From a bacterium (GTDB taxonomy: Bacteria > Electryoneota > Electryoneia > Electryoneales > Electryoneaceae), in NCBI GenBank assembly GCA_020444425.1, contig JAHLLB010000014.1:28148-92147 (forward strand): a stretch of DNA of 64,000 nucleotides, written 5' to 3'. Both the position numbers and the translations under genes were made by a program. Below the pieces are notes generated by a model. The model was not told the DNA's origin, searched no databases, and was given only the letters and a program-made list of their open reading frames with translations. This document shows positions 36,615 through 46,143 of the stretch, piece by piece. How positions within the stretch are numbered: the first letter of the stretch is position 1; the number at the start of each line of letters is the position of its first letter.

Positions 36615-37127
36615 TTACGACTCGTCGTCCTCGACGTCCTCCTCCGCCTCGAGGATCTCGAGCATCATCTGACGCATCGCACCCAAATGATACGCCACAT
36701 GCGCGATCTGCCCGAATGCGCCGGTGATCACCATCTCATTGTCCCAGTGCTCAAAATTCTCGATCAGCTGGATTGCCGTCGCGTATTCGTTCTCAATGTC
36801 CTTCTGCAACTGCACCCACTGATTTTCATTTACCCCACGAACCGGCCACGAATCGTCCCAGTTCATTGACGGCTTCTGGCCACGGAACATGGTGTTGCCA
36901 TACTGCAGCAGGAAACGGATGTGCCCGCCGATCGCGGCGACTGTCGGGCCGCCGTCACGGATCGGAGTGGACGCCTCTTCCGCACTCAACTCGGCCGTCG
37001 TGCCGAGCACGCCGGATTCCGGTCCGCCCCAGGTGAACCAGCAATGGTTCGGGTCGCCGCCGGGGTAGGCTTCACGCATCAGGGTGAGGCAGGCATCACG
37101 CAGATGGGTCGGGGATACTGGATGCAT
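36615..37127 (-). CDS. DinB-like superfamily protein
   Basis: 170 residues, all helical in appearance. A four-helix metal-binding fold is suggested by the histidines of GGHIRFLLQYGNT (about 67) and HVAYHLGAMRQMM (about 144-150). It ends in an acidic tail (EAEEDVEDDES). Family members may be thiol-dependent transferases; the substrate is unknown. AAGGAA precedes the ATG. A second DinB-like gene lies at 55.25 kb. Confidence 0.75.
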   Translation of the reverse strand: MHPVSPTHLRDACLTLMREAYPGGDPNHCWFTWGGPESGVLGTTAELSAEEASTPIRDGGPTVAAIGGHIRFLLQYGNTMFRGQKPSMNWDDSWPVRGVNENQWVQLQKDIENEYATAIQLIENFEHWDNEMVITGAFGQIAHVAYHLGAMRQMMLEILEAEEDVEDDES

Positions 37128-37520
37128 GGGATGTTCCTTGCGCCTTGTGAAGAAATCATCGTACCAGCTGTAAACTAGGGTGCAATGAGCGGAAGGTATA
37201 ACGCAGACTCCGAAACGGTACTCCCCCCGGGAGAAAAACAGAACGGTATCCCGAGAGCCGGATTATCCGCTTGAAACCCGTCCTCCGCTTGCTCATCGGC
37301 ACGTAAGCGGTTAGTTTATTGTTGATCGTCCGAACAGGAGGTTGCCGAATACGAGCGTTGTGCACGGTGATGTGAGGAATCAGGGTCCGCGGAGCGAACT
37401 TCGCTCCGTCCTCCTGTTGCACGTGCATAGCCGGTCTTCGGAACCGAGCCCCCGGTTCGGGCGTTTCTGTTTCCCCGGTTGCACGACCCGGTAACCGGTA
37501 CGAAAATGAGGTCTGCTCTC
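37128..37520. other. Divergent intergenic region, no gene seen
   Basis: 393 nt upstream of both the DinB-like and PorV-like genes. A hairpin GGAGCGAACTTCGCTCC lies at 37391-37407 and a GC-rich imperfect stem near 37440-37470. No riboswitch or promoter consensus recognised. Confidence 0.4.
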
Positions 37521-38540
37521 ATGATGAATTCGCTGCCCAGCCTCAAGCTCAACCTGGCCCTCGCCGGGCTGATCATGCTCTGCCTGCTGTTCGTGAACGT
37601 ATCCCCGGTACGGGCGGAATTCGACTTCTCGTCCAAATACGCCGGCGACTACCTCACCGGCCAATCCACAGCCCGCCTGCTCGCACTCGGCGGTGTCGGC
37701 GTGTCGATTGCCGAAGGTCCGTCCGCTGTGCTCGCAAACCCGTCACGGCTGGCCAATCCGTACGGTCACGCGATATCCCTGATGCACGCCGACCGTTTCG
37801 AATCGGCGGTGAAGGTGGATCACGTCGACTACGTCCGGCGGCTCGAGGATGACCGTTACCTTGGCTTCGGCCTCGTGCGGCAGGGAGTGGACGACATTCC
37901 GGTAACCCGCCTGCGCGACCCAAGCCAGGATATCGGCATCGACAACCGTGTCATCCGCACCGGCGCGACCAGCGCGTCCGAGTATGCATTCCTGCTGTCG
38001 TATGCCGGGCATCGTTCCTGGGGCAATATCGGCGGATCGGCGAAACTGCTCTACAAGCACCTCGACGACACAAACGGCTACGGCCTCGGCATCGACCTCG
38101 GGTACTCCCGCAGCTTTGGCGATCTGCATGTTGGCGCGCAGCTGCGCGATGCGATCGTCACCGTGCTCACCTGGGACACCGGCCGGCAGGAAGTGATCTA
38201 TCCGACCCTGCGTGCCGGCGCGGCCTACGAATTCCAGTGGACACGGATGTACTCAACGATCATGCCGGTGGTCGAATTCCAGGCGCGCGGGGAGTCGATT
38301 GACGATCCGGACGCGTTCGCCGTGCATGCCGGCCTCGAATACCGCGTCCGCGACATCGTCGCCGCACGCATCGGCTACGACGGCAGCCGGCGTGCCGACC
38401 CGGACCAGGCCTTCAGCGACGGCCTCACCTATGGCGCCGGACTGCTGATCGGCAGCGTTGCCCTCGACTACACCTTCATCGGTAACGAAGACCTCGGCGC
38501 GACACATCGCGTCAGTGTTGGCGTGCGGTGGGGAATGTGA
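37521..38540 (+). CDS. PorV/UPF0164-like outer membrane barrel protein
   Basis: 339 residues from the ATG at 37521 (GAGG 9 nt upstream), with a signal peptide (LNLALAGLIMLCLLFVNVSPVRA). The mature start FDFSSKYAGDYLTGQSTARLLALGGVGVSIAEGPSAVLANPSRLA matches the PorV/PorQ type: a Gly-rich opening followed by a 'NPS' turn. Alternating strands run to the terminal RVSVGVRWGM. Likely a surface-exposed barrel; function unknown. A paralogue is at 54.0-55.2 kb. Confidence 0.75.
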   Translation: MMNSLPSLKLNLALAGLIMLCLLFVNVSPVRAEFDFSSKYAGDYLTGQSTARLLALGGVGVSIAEGPSAVLANPSRLANPYGHAISLMHADRFESAVKVDHVDYVRRLEDDRYLGFGLVRQGVDDIPVTRLRDPSQDIGIDNRVIRTGATSASEYAFLLSYAGHRSWGNIGGSAKLLYKHLDDTNGYGLGIDLGYSRSFGDLHVGAQLRDAIVTVLTWDTGRQEVIYPTLRAGAAYEFQWTRMYSTIMPVVEFQARGESIDDPDAFAVHAGLEYRVRDIVAARIGYDGSRRADPDQAFSDGLTYGAGLLIGSVALDYTFIGNEDLGATHRVSVGVRWGM

Positions 38541-38543
38541 AGT

Positions 38544-38662
38544 CAGTTCTCAGTAAACAGTAGTCAGTACTCCGTGGTCCGTGTCGGGTAGCCGAATTCC
38601 GGGGAAATGTACACGTTTGGTGCCCGTGATTGTCCGCCGATCAGTTTCGGCGGCTATCGCGG
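38544..38662. repeat. Heptamer array and two-stem hairpin motif, copy 3
   Basis: 38544-38585: units CAGTTCT, CAGTAAA, CAGTAGT, CAGTACT, CCGTGGT, CCGTGTC, beginning 4 nt after the stop codon. 38620-38662: outer stem CCGTGAT/ATCGCGG identical to copy 1; inner stem CCGCCGA/TCGGCGG, different in sequence but fully paired. 38663-38921 shows only a partial REP arm (GGGGACACC near 38797). Confidence 0.75.
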
Positions 38663-38921
38663 GTGATCCGTTTAGTATGGGGATGTGTGAACGGATCGCG
38701 AGGGGTGGTTCGATGTGTTGCAGTCGAAGAGATGGTTGATCTGGGTATGCGATCAAAGGGTCCAGCCGTTCACGTGTCCCCGATTGAGCTGGTAGTCCTG
38801 GGGACACCTGTCGGCACAAATCGTGCATGTCGGCAGGCGAACAGTGACGGTTCATCCTGTTGCTCACACAGTTATATCGGCATCCAGTGCCGCCAGATGT
38901 CCCCTTTGATCATCCCACGAC

Positions 38922-40049
38922 CTAATCCGTTAAATCCTCCTGCATCCGCTTGAGGTAGGCTTCGCTGCTGTCGGTCCGGAGACGCACCCACAGCGGCATA
39001 TGGTCGGAGAACTGGTAGGTGCGCCACTTCTTGAAGTAGGCACCCTTCAGCTCGTCGTCCGTTTTGCCCGCGGCACCGGTGGTTTCCTTCATTTCTTCCA
39101 GGTAGTCGCCCGCCTGGCTAGGCTTCATCACATTCTGGAAGATGTTGAACACCCCGGCGACAGTATCCTCCGCAGAGGCCGCCTCGATATAATCGATCGT
39201 CAACGAGTCGGTCTTGAACGCGATCTGATCGTAATACATGTCACTCTTCACGTTGCTGCGTTTGCGCAGCACCTCGGGCACGGTGAAGCCGCTATCCAGT
39301 AACGCGTCCATCGTCTTGTGGTTCGGGTTGACGATGTTGAAGTCGCCGAGCAGGATCAACGCCTTGTTGTCCTTCAGGTCCTTGTCTGCCCGTTTCGACA
39401 GCCATTTGGCGATGCGATCAATCTCCTCAACGCGTTCCTGCAATTTCTCGCTGTCCTCGTCGTCATCCCCGTAGTAGATGTGCACAGTGCAGAGATCAAA
39501 CTTCAGCCACCCACTCTGGAAGGTGACGACAAACGGCGACCGCCGGAACTGCTTACCGGCGTTGACTTTTTTCCCGCTCCCCGTATCCAGCCGCACCTTG
39601 CTGATCAGCATGCTGTCCGGCAGCACAATTTCCCCGGCGATGTGCTGGAAACGCACCTTGCGCTTGTCCCAGATAAACGCCATCCGTTCATCGTTCGCGC
39701 CGACGTTTGTGTCGCGGTCGGTGGCGATGTACTCGTAGTCCGGACCGAGGATCTCCATCACTGTCTCGAGCTCGTCCAGCTTGTTGACCTCCTGCACCGC
39801 GACGACATCGAACCGGGACAACACTTCCGCGATGTAGAAATGTGACTCACGGATGCGTTTGCCATAGCCCCAACGATTCCCGGTGCGGCCAAAATCACGG
39901 ATATTCCACGTCGCGAGCAGCAAATGACCGCCGAGATCCTTGCCCGGAATCTCCCTGTCCAGCTGCTTGCGCAACGCGATCAGGTTTTTGACGGCACGTT
40001 CCCGTTCGTCCCGCGGACGGATCAAACGTTTCAGCAGGTAATACATCAT
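38922..40049 (-). CDS. Endonuclease/exonuclease/phosphatase family protein
   Basis: 375 residues from MMYYLLKRLIRP (40049, GGGGGGA upstream). The EEP catalytic motifs are LLATWNIRDFG (Asn), VVAVQEVNKL (Glu), LILLGDFNIVNP (Asp and Asn), and FSDHMPLWV (Asp-His) near the end. It has no signal peptide, so it may act on nucleic acids or phospholipids in the cytosol. Substrate cannot be told from sequence. Confidence 0.82.
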   Translation of the reverse strand: MMYYLLKRLIRPRDERERAVKNLIALRKQLDREIPGKDLGGHLLLATWNIRDFGRTGNRWGYGKRIRESHFYIAEVLSRFDVVAVQEVNKLDELETVMEILGPDYEYIATDRDTNVGANDERMAFIWDKRKVRFQHIAGEIVLPDSMLISKVRLDTGSGKKVNAGKQFRRSPFVVTFQSGWLKFDLCTVHIYYGDDDEDSEKLQERVEEIDRIAKWLSKRADKDLKDNKALILLGDFNIVNPNHKTMDALLDSGFTVPEVLRKRSNVKSDMYYDQIAFKTDSLTIDYIEAASAEDTVAGVFNIFQNVMKPSQAGDYLEEMKETTGAAGKTDDELKGAYFKKWRTYQFSDHMPLWVRLRTDSSEAYLKRMQEDLTD

Positions 40050-40742
40050 GATCAAGTCCCCCCGGAATGCCCGGTGTAAAACCCTCACGTGTCGAGAAAC
40101 AGTCAGCTTTCAGCTTCAACTTACACGCCCGAAAGGGAAAGATGGCCTTGAACAGTCAATCGATGTGCAAACCGGAGATGTCGCACGAGAGTGGCAAGCT
40201 CCAGCTTTTCTGGTATTTTACTTAACAGGTGAATGGAGGCACAAGCGGGGGCTTGGTTACGAAGCAGAATCCGAACTGAACAATTGCCGATAGGTAACAA
40301 CATTCCGTCTTTTTGTGAAAAAAGGATCATATCTTTGTTGTTATTCAGGTCGAAAAACGCCGTTCCAATGTTCTCTGAACACTCACAATCGACCGGAACC
40401 CACGGTTATTCAAGATTTTACCAAAATCACCTGCAAATACTGCTATTTCCGTTGCCCCCGGGAGACAGGACTCGTGTTATTTTGTCCTAACGCCATCTCA
40501 TGTGTACCTTTTCCCGCAAGCCGACGCATACGTGGGAAAATCACCCAGGGTCATGGCTACGGCATCCATCACGCACAGTCGTGAAAGACAGTTGAGATAT
40601 GAACAACCAACGACCGGCGGTCGACAACCGTCCCGCAGGTCAACGGTCTGAATAGAGCGAGGGGTGGGCGTTTGTCCAGACGGACAGACTCCGCCCCTCT
40701 CCACATTTGAACGCGCCGGCCCAACTTCCGGCGGAGGACGCC
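40050..40742. other. Long intergenic region, no supported gene
   Basis: About 690 nt between divergent genes. The part 40,200-40,500 is more AT-rich than its surroundings. Short frames exist but none has a ribosome site plus protein-like composition. GGCGGAGG near 40731 is the korD ribosome site. A decayed gene or a long untranslated leader is possible. Confidence 0.4.
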
Positions 40743-41018
40743 ATGAAAGACGTAACCGAAACCGTCGTCGTGAGCGAGGAAAAAGGGCACAAGATCACCA
40801 TCCTCGAAGAGTGGTGCAAAGGGTGTACGATCTGTGTTGAGGTTTGCCCGACGGACGTGCTGAAGATGAAGCCAATCGGCACACGCTGGCAGGGGACCAT
40901 TGCCGTCGTGGTTGATGCGGACGCCTGCATCGCCTGCATGCAGTGCGAGCTGCAATGTCCTGATTTCTCCATCCTGATTGAAAAGGGTGAGAAGAAAAAG
41001 AAGAAGGCTGCCGTCTGA
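40743..41018 (+). CDS. korD: 2-oxoacid:ferredoxin oxidoreductase delta (ferredoxin) subunit
   Basis: 91 residues with two [4Fe-4S] motifs, CKGCTICVEVCPTDVL and CIACMQCELQCPDFSI, and a lysine-rich end. It passes electrons from the TPP site of KorAB to ferredoxin. Start at ATG 40743 with GGAGG upstream. First gene of korDABC. Confidence 0.92.
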   Translation: MKDVTETVVVSEEKGHKITILEEWCKGCTICVEVCPTDVLKMKPIGTRWQGTIAVVVDADACIACMQCELQCPDFSILIEKGEKKKKKAAV

Positions 41019-41093
41019 ACCCGAAACACGTGATCGTCATCCGGGCATGGACCTGGGGGGCGAGTATCCAATCCATCTCACGCGAGCTGAGAG

Positions 41094-42236
41094 ATGACCG
41101 ATAACGGACACAACGTAAAATTCTGGCCCGGCAACATCGTTGTCGCGGAAGCCGCGATCGCGGCGGGGTGTAATTTCTTTGGCGGCTATCCGATCACGCC
41201 GTCCTCAGAAATCGCCCATCACATGAGCGCGCTGTTGCCCAGGCATGGTGGCCATTTCATCCAGATGGAAGATGAAATCGGCGCGATGGGATCCGTCATT
41301 GGCGCAAGTCTGGCCGGCGCGAAAGCGTTGACCGCCACCTCCGGTCCGGGCATGAGCCTGAAGCTGGAAAACCTCGGCTTCGGTTACATGGTCGAAGCGC
41401 CCTGCGTGGTGGTGAATGTGATGCGCGGCGGACCCTCCACCGGCCTGCCGACTCATCCAGCGCAGGCCGACCTGATGCAGGCACGTTGGGGTACGCACGG
41501 CGACCATCCGACGATCGCCATCGCCCCCTCGTTCCACCAGGAAATTTACATGGAGACCATCCGGGCGTTCAATCTCGCCGAACAGTTCCGGATGCCGGTC
41601 ATCCTGCTGCTGGACGAGGTGCTCGGCCACCTCAGCGAAGGGGTGATCCCACCCGAACCCGGCTCGTTCGAGATCATCAACCGGAAGATGGATACCGGCG
41701 ATCCGAAGACCTTCCTTCCCTACAATGTGGAGAAGGAAGATGTGCCGCCGTTCCGTCCGTACTTCGACGGCGCAACGTGGCACACGACCGGTCTGAACCA
41801 TGACGCCACCGGGTTCCCGACGACTAACCCGGAGTACATCAAGTCCGACATGGAACGCCATATCCGCAAGGTGCTTGGCAACCGGGACAAGATCGACAAG
41901 GTCGAGTACTACATGGCCGACGACGCCGAAATCGGTGTCATCAGCTTCGGGTCCACTGCCCGCGCCGCAATGGCCGCGGTGAAAAAGGCGCGTGAAGCCG
42001 GGGTCAAAGTCGGCATGCTGCGTCCGGTGACCGTGTGGCCATTCCCGAAGGACCAGGTCTACGAATTCGGCCGCGACAAGAAGTATCTCGTCGTGCCGGA
42101 ATTCAACATGGGCCAGATGGTGTATGAAGTTGAGCGCGCGGTGCACTTCGACCGTCCCATCAAGCGAGTGAACAAGGTCGGTGGCGTGCCCATCTACCCA
42201 AACGAAATTCTCGCCGCAATCGAGGAGGTGGCCTGA
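41094..42236 (+). CDS. korA: 2-oxoglutarate:ferredoxin oxidoreductase alpha subunit
   Basis: 380 residues. AAIAAGCNFFGGYPITPSSEI, EDEIGAMGSVIGASLAGAKALTATSGPGMSL and MRGGPSTGLPT are the pyrimidine-binding TPP domain signatures, followed by the domain II region VGMLRPVTVWPFP. With KorB it oxidatively decarboxylates 2-oxoglutarate (or a related 2-oxoacid) to the CoA ester. Its TGA overlaps the korB ATG (TGATG). Confidence 0.92.
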   Translation: MTDNGHNVKFWPGNIVVAEAAIAAGCNFFGGYPITPSSEIAHHMSALLPRHGGHFIQMEDEIGAMGSVIGASLAGAKALTATSGPGMSLKLENLGFGYMVEAPCVVVNVMRGGPSTGLPTHPAQADLMQARWGTHGDHPTIAIAPSFHQEIYMETIRAFNLAEQFRMPVILLLDEVLGHLSEGVIPPEPGSFEIINRKMDTGDPKTFLPYNVEKEDVPPFRPYFDGATWHTTGLNHDATGFPTTNPEYIKSDMERHIRKVLGNRDKIDKVEYYMADDAEIGVISFGSTARAAMAAVKKAREAGVKVGMLRPVTVWPFPKDQVYEFGRDKKYLVVPEFNMGQMVYEVERAVHFDRPIKRVNKVGGVPIYPNEILAAIEEVA

Positions 42237-43063
42237 TGGCATTCGATTACATGCCCTACATCCGGCAGGAAAAAATGCCGCACATGTGGTGCCCCGGCTG
42301 CGGGATCGGGACCGTGATGAAGTCAATGATCCGCTCGTTCTCCGAACTCGAGTGGGCACCTGAAGATATCGCCGTCGTCTCCGGCATCGGCTGCACCAGC
42401 CGTCTGCCGGGCTATCTCAACGTGAACACGTTGCACACGACGCACGGCCGCGCGATCAGTTTCGCTACCGGTATCAAGATGCACCGGCAGGACAAACACG
42501 TCGTGGTCATCTCTGGTGACGGCGACGGGTCCGCGATCGGCGGCAATCACCTGATCCACGCCGCACGGCGCAACATTGACATCACCGTCATCATCAACAA
42601 CAACAACATCTACGGCATGACTGGCGGCCAGTATTCGCCGACCACGCCGCTGGGTGCAAAGGCGGCGACGGCTCCGTACGGAAACCTCGAACCGTCCTTC
42701 GATCTCGTCAAGTTGCTCACCGGCGCAGGCGCCAGCTTCGTCGCGCGTGGTCAGGTCGGCAACGGCAAGCAGGTCGCGCAACTGCTCAAGAAAGCGTTCG
42801 AGCACAAGGGCTTCAGCTTTGTCGAGATCGTGTCCAACTGCCATACCCAGTTCGGCCGCCGCAACAAGATGGCCGATCCGATGAACATGGTGAACTGGAT
42901 CAACGACCGCGCGGTTTCGGAACGGAAGTGGGAGAAAATGTCGGACGACGACCGGGCGAAACACTTCCCGGTTGGCGTGCTGCACGAAGACACCGAACGT
43001 CCCGAGTATTGCGATACGTACGAGAAACTGATCGCCAAGTTGGCAGAACAGCAGTCGGCATAA
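42236..43063 (+). CDS. korB: 2-oxoglutarate:ferredoxin oxidoreductase beta subunit
   Basis: 275 residues. MWCPGCGIGTVMKS holds cluster cysteines. The TPP-Mg site is GDGDGSAIGGNHLIHAARRN followed by IINNNNIYGMTGGQYSPTTP. Normal length. Overlaps korA by 1 nt. It supplies the catalytic TPP of the complex. Confidence 0.93.
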   Translation: MAFDYMPYIRQEKMPHMWCPGCGIGTVMKSMIRSFSELEWAPEDIAVVSGIGCTSRLPGYLNVNTLHTTHGRAISFATGIKMHRQDKHVVVISGDGDGSAIGGNHLIHAARRNIDITVIINNNNIYGMTGGQYSPTTPLGAKAATAPYGNLEPSFDLVKLLTGAGASFVARGQVGNGKQVAQLLKKAFEHKGFSFVEIVSNCHTQFGRRNKMADPMNMVNWINDRAVSERKWEKMSDDDRAKHFPVGVLHEDTERPEYCDTYEKLIAKLAEQQSA

Positions 43064-43075
43064 GGGGGAACCGCC

Positions 43076-43630
43076 ATGCATTTCGAAGCACGTTTCTCAG
43101 CCGTTGGCGGGCAGGGTATCATCCTCGCCGGCACCATCATCGCGGACGCCGCTTTCCTCGAAGGCTTGCAGGCCGCAGGTTCGCCAACCTACACCGCGCA
43201 GGTTCGAGGTGGCCCGACGAAAGTGGACGTGATCGTCGACGATGACGCGATCCTGTTCCCGCGCACCTCGGAAATCGACTTCTTCCTCTCGCTCGCGACG
43301 AAGTCGTACAAACAGTTCGGCGTCGACCTGAAACCGGGCGTCCCGGTCGTCATCGACCCGAACCTGGTCGAGATTCCGAAGGAACACGAAGAGCTGTACA
43401 CCATCTACCGGATTCCGATCATCGACCTGACCGCGAAGAACCTCGGACGCATGGTGTATACGTCCGCCGTCGCGCTCGGCACGATGGTCGCGCTGACCGA
43501 CGTCGTCTCGGAAGAATCCATCCGCGAAGCGCTGAAACGCCGCGCGCCGAAAGGCACCGAGATGTACAACATGAAGGCGCTGGACGTCGGCATCAACGCC
43601 GCCAAAGAGCTACACGCCACGATGGCGTAA
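43076..43630 (+). CDS. korC: 2-oxoacid:ferredoxin oxidoreductase gamma subunit
   Basis: 184 residues: FSAVGGQGIILAGTIIADAA at the start, TYTAQVRGGPTKVDVIVDDDAI, and the typical end EMYNMKALDVGINAA. CoA-binding domain of the complex. GGGGGAA precedes the ATG, 12 nt after korB. A terminator follows. Confidence 0.92.
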   Translation: MHFEARFSAVGGQGIILAGTIIADAAFLEGLQAAGSPTYTAQVRGGPTKVDVIVDDDAILFPRTSEIDFFLSLATKSYKQFGVDLKPGVPVVIDPNLVEIPKEHEELYTIYRIPIIDLTAKNLGRMVYTSAVALGTMVALTDVVSEESIREALKRRAPKGTEMYNMKALDVGINAAKELHATMA

Positions 43631-43652
43631 GGCTCGAAACTCGCTACATATT

Positions 43653-43683
43653 CGGGGGATACCTTGCTATCAGGTATCCCCCT
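43653..43683 (+). terminator. Terminator after korDABC
   Basis: GGGGGATACCT / AGGTATCCCCC stem followed by TTTCT. Confidence 0.85.
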
Positions 43684-43726
43684 TTCTACGCTATCCTGTC
43701 TTCAGAATTATCACGGGAGGTGGGTC

Positions 43727-44113
43727 ATGAAACGTTCCACACAACGCCTCATCTACTGGCCACCTAGAATCCTGGGCATCCTCTTCGCTGTTTTCATTTC
43801 TCTGTTTGCGCTCGACGTGTTCGAGGAAGGATACAACTTCGGCGAATTACTAGTCGCGATCTTGATGCACATGGTTCCCACCTCGCTGGTGATTATCGCC
43901 CTGCTGGTCGCATGGCGCTGGGAATGGACGGGGGCCGTGCTGTTCATCGGTCTCGGGCTTGCCTACATCGTGCTGGCGTGGGGACAAGTCGCACTGGCTG
44001 CCTATTTTGGCATATCCGGCCCGTTGATCCTCACCGGATCGCTGTTCCTGGTGAACTGGTTCATGCGACGGCAGGTGAAATTGAAAAAAACTGCCAGGGT
44101 TTCGCCGGTGTAG
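43727..44113 (+). CDS. Small membrane protein of four helices
   Basis: 128 residues with four membrane segments (ILGILFAVFISLFALDVF; LLVAILMHMVPTSLVIIALLVAW; AVLFIGLGLAYIVLAW; GISGPLILTGSLFLVNWF). The pattern matches small uncharacterised proteins that begin with a WPPRILGI-like segment. GGGAGGTGGG precedes the ATG. Function unknown. Confidence 0.65.
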   Translation: MKRSTQRLIYWPPRILGILFAVFISLFALDVFEEGYNFGELLVAILMHMVPTSLVIIALLVAWRWEWTGAVLFIGLGLAYIVLAWGQVALAAYFGISGPLILTGSLFLVNWFMRRQVKLKKTARVSPV

Positions 44114-44203
44114 CCTGGTTCAAGCGACAGCATGGGACCGGCTCGTTCTCTCGCCATGAGCTGCTTCTGAGATCCTACCTTCCCCTGAAACCCGGGGGAA
44201 AGC

Positions 44204-44740
44204 ATGATCGATCTGTACCTCAGCTTTGTGATTGACCATCCCATCCTGTCCAGTGCGGTGCAAGTCGCGATTCTCGGCATGGTGGGCGAACTGCTCGCGA
44301 TTCGCATCCGGCTTGGACGATGGCACCTGTTCGGCGGCTGGCAGTTGTTCGCCAAGATCGCCGTCTGGGCGTTCCTCGGTATCTCGTTCAAGTACGCGTT
44401 CGCCGGGTTCTTCGGCTTCGTGGATGCCCTCATCCACAAAGGCCTCTGGTTCCACGTCGCAGACAGTGGATTCGTCCGCGCACTCTCGGTCTCAACGTTC
44501 ACAAACCTCCTCTTCGGCCCGGTGATGATGCTCTTCCACCGCTGGACTGATAACGCCATCGAACAGAAGCCGATGCACTGGCCCAGCCTGCAGAAAGCAT
44601 GGGTCACATTATTGTGGTTCTGGATCCCCGCGCACACCCTAACCTTCAGTCTACCCAGTCATTTACAGGTCGGACTCGCTGCCGTCTGGGCGACGGCTCT
44701 GGGAGTCATCCTCGGTTTCTTCAACCGAAACAAGGGTTGA
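44204..44740 (+). CDS. Membrane protein resembling Mpv17/PMP22
   Basis: 178 residues, about four membrane segments. The C-terminal pattern WVTLLWFWIPAHTLTFSLPSHLQVGLAAVWATALGVILGFF resembles the signature end of the Mpv17/PMP22 family (W-x-P-x-x-x-x-N-F-x-x-x-P...R...W). The conserved Asn and Arg are missing, so this is a suggestion only. Downstream of the previous membrane protein on the same strand. Confidence 0.5.
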   Translation: MIDLYLSFVIDHPILSSAVQVAILGMVGELLAIRIRLGRWHLFGGWQLFAKIAVWAFLGISFKYAFAGFFGFVDALIHKGLWFHVADSGFVRALSVSTFTNLLFGPVMMLFHRWTDNAIEQKPMHWPSLQKAWVTLLWFWIPAHTLTFSLPSHLQVGLAAVWATALGVILGFFNRNKG

Positions 44741-44869
44741 CAAGGATAGTTAGTCTACTATGGAACCGAGTTTTAAGTTTTTTGGTGCTCGGTTACGTAT
44801 TTGGGATTTTATTTATTATATTGTGGATGATTCTGATACCGACCTGCTACTCTGCTGAGTGAGGTTACC

Positions 44870-45286
44870 GTGCGCATCCTGGTAGTTGATGATGTCGGCG
44901 CGATGCGGAAGATTATCCGACATGCGCTGGAAAAAGCCGGTTACACGGATATCGTGGAAGCAGCCAATGGCACGGAAGCGATGACGCGCCTGAAAGCTGT
45001 CAACCTGATCCTGACCGACATCTACATGCCCGGCATGGGTGGATTTTCGCTGGTGAGGGGTATTCGCCAGATCTCTTCCATGGACAAGGTCCCGATTATT
45101 GCAGTGACTGCGGAAAACCGAACCGCGCTCATCCAGCGTTTGCTGCGCTATGGCGTAAATGATTACATCGTGAAACCGTTTATCAATGAAGCGCTGATCG
45201 AGAAAGTGAAGGCATTTGAGGACGAAATGGACGAAGAGATCCGCGAGGAACAGCACGTTACTCTCGCCGATCAGCTTGATGATTGA
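44870..45286 (+). CDS. Single-domain response regulator, CheY-like
   Basis: 138 residues. The receiver domain has the acidic pair VVDDVG (Asp7, Asp8), phospho-acceptor Asp in LILTDIYMPGM, Thr in AVTAEN, and Lys in IVKPF. A charged helical tail (DEMDEEIREEQHVT) follows. No output domain and no adjacent kinase or chemotaxis genes. GTG start with GTGAGG upstream. Confidence 0.88.
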   Translation: MRILVVDDVGAMRKIIRHALEKAGYTDIVEAANGTEAMTRLKAVNLILTDIYMPGMGGFSLVRGIRQISSMDKVPIIAVTAENRTALIQRLLRYGVNDYIVKPFINEALIEKVKAFEDEMDEEIREEQHVTLADQLDD

Positions 45287-45311
45287 ACCGAATTGCCTTG
45301 ATAAATGATGG

Positions 45312-45340
45312 ATTCCGGTTCCGCTGTGGAACCGGGTTTT
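45312..45340. terminator. Terminator between receiver gene and fetB
   Basis: CCGGTTCC / GGAACCGG with loop GCTGT, then GTTTTC. Serves the plus-strand receiver gene. Confidence 0.75.
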
Positions 45341-45345
45341 CTCGT

Positions 45346-46143
45346 TCAGGACCGTTCGAGATCCTGCCGTAGCGCCATGCTTGAGGTAAACACCCGCCGG
45401 CGCACCATCAACACCGAGATCATTGCCGCGAATGATGTGCTCGCCGCCAGCATGTACATCACCACCACCTGGTACATCACCGCATCTTTCGGATCCGCCC
45501 CGGCGAGCAGCTGGCCGGTCATCATGCCGGGTAGACTGACAATCCCGACAATCGCCATCGCGTTGATGATCGGGATCATTCCGGTACGCACCGCGTCCCG
45601 AACCAGGGGTTGCACCGCTTCCTTTGCCGTCGCGCCAAGGCTGAGCCGGGTCTCGATCAACGCGCGCTGATCGACGCAACCGGTAAGGAACCGGTCTAGC
45701 GCCAGCGAGATCCCGTTAAGCGAGTTACCAAGGATCATGCCCAGGATCGGGACGAACACCGGCGGCCGCCAGATCGGTTCCGCGCCGATGATCGCACCGG
45801 TCACCACCAGGCTGACGGTGAACGACGAAACTGTCATCGCGAGGAAGACATCGAACGCCGTCCCGCGCAACTTGACCGATTGCCGGTTAAGCGCTTCCCG
45901 TCCAGCGAGCAAAACCATCACCAGTCCAAGCAGCAGCACCAGCGCGACATGTTCAATTCCGAAGACAAACGACAACGCAACCCCGGCGAGACCGAGCTGC
46001 AGGGCTGTGCGCACGGTTGAGATCGCCAGACGTTTGGCGAGGCCGAGGTTGTACAGCACGCTGATAATCCCGGCGACAACGACAAACCCGGCCGCAAGCG
46101 AAACGCGCAGCACATCCAGCTCGTAAGGGACGGTGTTGGTCAT
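45346..46143 (-). CDS. fetB: Iron export ABC permease, FetB type
   Basis: 265 residues, about seven membrane helices. Family traits are AISTVRTALQLGLAGVAL near the start, FVPILGMILGNSLNGISLALDRF, LSLGATAKEAV and IVSLPGMMTGQLLAGADP. FetAB exports iron and raises peroxide tolerance. Its ATG overlaps the fetA stop (ATGA). Confidence 0.87.
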   Translation of the reverse strand: MTNTVPYELDVLRVSLAAGFVVVAGIISVLYNLGLAKRLAISTVRTALQLGLAGVALSFVFGIEHVALVLLLGLVMVLLAGREALNRQSVKLRGTAFDVFLAMTVSSFTVSLVVTGAIIGAEPIWRPPVFVPILGMILGNSLNGISLALDRFLTGCVDQRALIETRLSLGATAKEAVQPLVRDAVRTGMIPIINAMAIVGIVSLPGMMTGQLLAGADPKDAVMYQVVVMYMLAASTSFAAMISVLMVRRRVFTSSMALRQDLERS

